Origin: Heterobilharzia americana
Taxonomy: Eukaryota; Platyhelminthes; Trematoda; Strigeidida; Schistosomatidae
NCBI GenBank assembly: GCA_944470555.2
Contig: OX104127.1
Coordinates: 142,928,786 to 142,992,785 of the forward strand
Length of the DNA: 64,000 bases
Direction of reading: 5' to 3'
Shown here piece by piece: positions 62,668 through 64,000 of the stretch (the stretch's first letter is position 1; each line of letters begins with the position of its first letter). A model generated the notes under the pieces. The model was given only the letters and a program-made list of their open reading frames with translations. It searched no databases and was not told where the DNA came from. A program made the position numbers and the translations under genes.

Positions 62668-63014
62668 AGTTTGAGCTGATGAAACAGAAGCCATTCCACT
62701 CACATTACCTACAGAAGAAGGAATTGAAGAGGTGGTAGTTGTGAGTGAAGATGATGTCTGTCCCAAATTAACCAGATTCTGAACAAAACTGCTGATGGAG
62801 CAGGAAAACGATTCATCCACTCAGTAAGTAGAGCATCTGTTCTTTGAACCTGAAATATATTTGCTATTTTTGACTGATCTCTTTCAGTATTTGAAATTGA
62901 CTGAAGTTTTTCATAATTTTGATCCAACTCTGTATTACATCCAAGTAAGACATTTGGATCGTCCCATGAATATGAACCATCTGAAGGATGATATCGAGCA
63001 CAAGGAACTAACAT
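62668..63014 (-). CDS. Gene 2, coding exon with apparent 1-base deletion, unknown protein
   Basis: The minus-strand acceptor TTATACATTTGTAG (AG at 63016-63015) opens a frame starting MLVPCARYHPSDGSYSWDDP, then NVLLGCNTELDQNYEKLQSI and TDALLTEWMNRFPAPSAVLF. Near 62780 the frame must shift by one base to continue as QNLVNLGQTSSSLTTTTSS and GNVSGMASVSSAQT, which ends exactly at a donor (GTAAGA at 62667-62662). The exon is 347 nt; with the missing base it would be 348, a whole number of codons, and would join in phase 0 to the terminal exon at 58424. Without the shift the frame ends at a TAG (62708-62706). The deletion may be an assembly error or a real mutation. No family was recognised; earlier exons lie beyond the right edge or are unseen. 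Confidence 0.65.
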
Positions 63015-63259
63015 CTACAAATGTATAAGTTTTATAATTATCAATTCATAAGTTATGCATTAGTATTGAAAGAATAAACATTTCATAAGTCCAGAGATAT
63101 ACTTCAACAGTGAAATACCATATATAATGACACCGTATTTTTTTGCTGAGTCAGTAATCAGTCTTGAACATCTGAACTCTAGATAAAGAAAGCAACAACT
63201 TGAAATGGCTTTAAACTATACATTATAAGAGATACTGATTTCAATCTTCATCGGTGAGA

Positions 63260-63430
63260 CTGGGGATCATTGGTTTAGAGAAATGACTTCCTACCATTGG
63301 GTCATGAGTTCGAGCCCCGCTCAGTCTATCGAGGTTTGGGCAGCCAAGTACTATCACTAACCCTCACATAATAAGTATGACTCATTGCCTATTGTAAGAA
63401 TATGTACAAGGTTACTGAGTAAGTTTTGTT
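63260..63430 (+). mobile_element. SINE-D, tRNA-like repeat
   Basis: GGGTCATGAGTTCGAGCCCC (B-box, 63299-63318), a preceding GGGATCATTGGTTTAG at the A-box place, and the tail GTTTGGGCAGCCAAG, CCTCACATAATAAGTATGAC, GTTACTGAGTAAG shared with 35560-35735. Confidence 0.55.
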
Positions 63431-64000
63431 CTTTATCTTCACCGATTTCTACAAAATAATCTAAAGCGGTTTCATATTCAGTGTTACAGAAATGGATGGT
63501 TATATTGGTTTTAGCAGATAAATCGCTTAGAAAATTACTTTAAGGATAAAAAGTTGTGTGCTAATATCTGTATGTGGTATTACTGAAGGGTTTAGTCAAT
63601 ACTGTGCTTCAGCATGGTGGGAATAAGTATGTCTACATAGCTACCTAAAGCTTCGTGAACTTTTCTGTAAGCCATATTCATTGTGATAATTGACGACATT
63701 AATCGGTTGCTCAAACTATTTTCGGTGAAATAGGATCCAAGTACACAATATGGTTTTGGAGAGTTTAATGCTCAAGTCTACAGCACATGTTTTCATTCAG
63801 TCTTTCCGTATGACTGTAAAACAGCCACTGTGAATCAAAATGTAAGTCCTATTGATATTTGATAACTGGCATTTTTTCATAATGTCTATTACATGTAGAT
63901 GAATAGTAAACTAACAATCTCCATATCGAACATCCCTTTCCGAGTTATGCTAGTGACTGACACAATTATACAGTCGACCTACTTCGGTTATGTTCTACGC
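63431..64000. other. No gene recognised
   Basis: Upstream (minus sense) of the gene 2 exon and SINE-D. AT-rich, nothing recognised. Confidence 0.5.

Overview
The window looks like nuclear DNA of a blood fluke (Schistosoma or a close relative). It is AT-rich, has no dense or operon-like coding, and is packed with old mobile elements. The strongest clue is about twenty copies of a tRNA-headed SINE that carries a hammerhead ribozyme with the layout of the schistosome Sm-alpha repeat. Penelope-like retroelements and RTE- and CR1-type LINE remains of the kinds found in flukes support this. The species cannot be told from the sequence.

Host genes are few and all on the minus strand. Gene 1 has a first coding exon at 31938-31170 and a phase-compatible exon at 12928-12504; together they encode 398 residues, rich in Ser, Asn, His and acidic residues, and the reading continues leftward out of the window. 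The roughly 18 kb intron between them is filled with transposons. Gene 2 has an exon at 63014-62668 (with an apparent 1-base deletion) and a terminal exon at 58424-58269 ending in a stop; its 5' part lies beyond the right edge. A lone exon-like block lies at 46428-46271. No product could be recognised for any of them.

Mobile DNA makes up most of the rest. I use working names. SINE-A: tRNA-like, often in head-to-head pairs. SINE-B: tRNA-like, with its own hammerhead motif of core CTGAGGA. SINE-C and SINE-D: other tRNA-like families. Sm-alpha: the known hammerhead SINE. There are at least two Penelope-like (PLE) families: one at 7985-9615, 21870-23645 and 42985-44395, the other at 1-56, 39060-40085 and 59560-60660; a further PLE copy at 10130-11340 was not assigned. 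RTE-type LINE 3' ends lie at 4645-5937, 20423-21450, 46590-47615, 51614-52246 and 62398-62600. CR1-like LINE remains lie at 23646-24215 and 50110-51110. A family of about 135-bp MITEs has TIRs containing CTTTAAAGGCCACCCTAG.

Large-scale structure: the first 1246 bases recur inverted at 37943-39115, each arm holding a PLE 3' end, SINE-A copies, a triplet microsatellite and a third type of hammerhead motif. A second, tighter palindrome of two PLE 3' ends sits at 42985-44395.

The best candidate for something undescribed is SINE-B. Its hammerhead has its own stem I (with an internal loop and a distal helix), stem II and a palindromic stem III, and one copy shows paired compensatory changes. Also notable is a group of five Sm-alpha copies that share an insertion inside the catalytic core.
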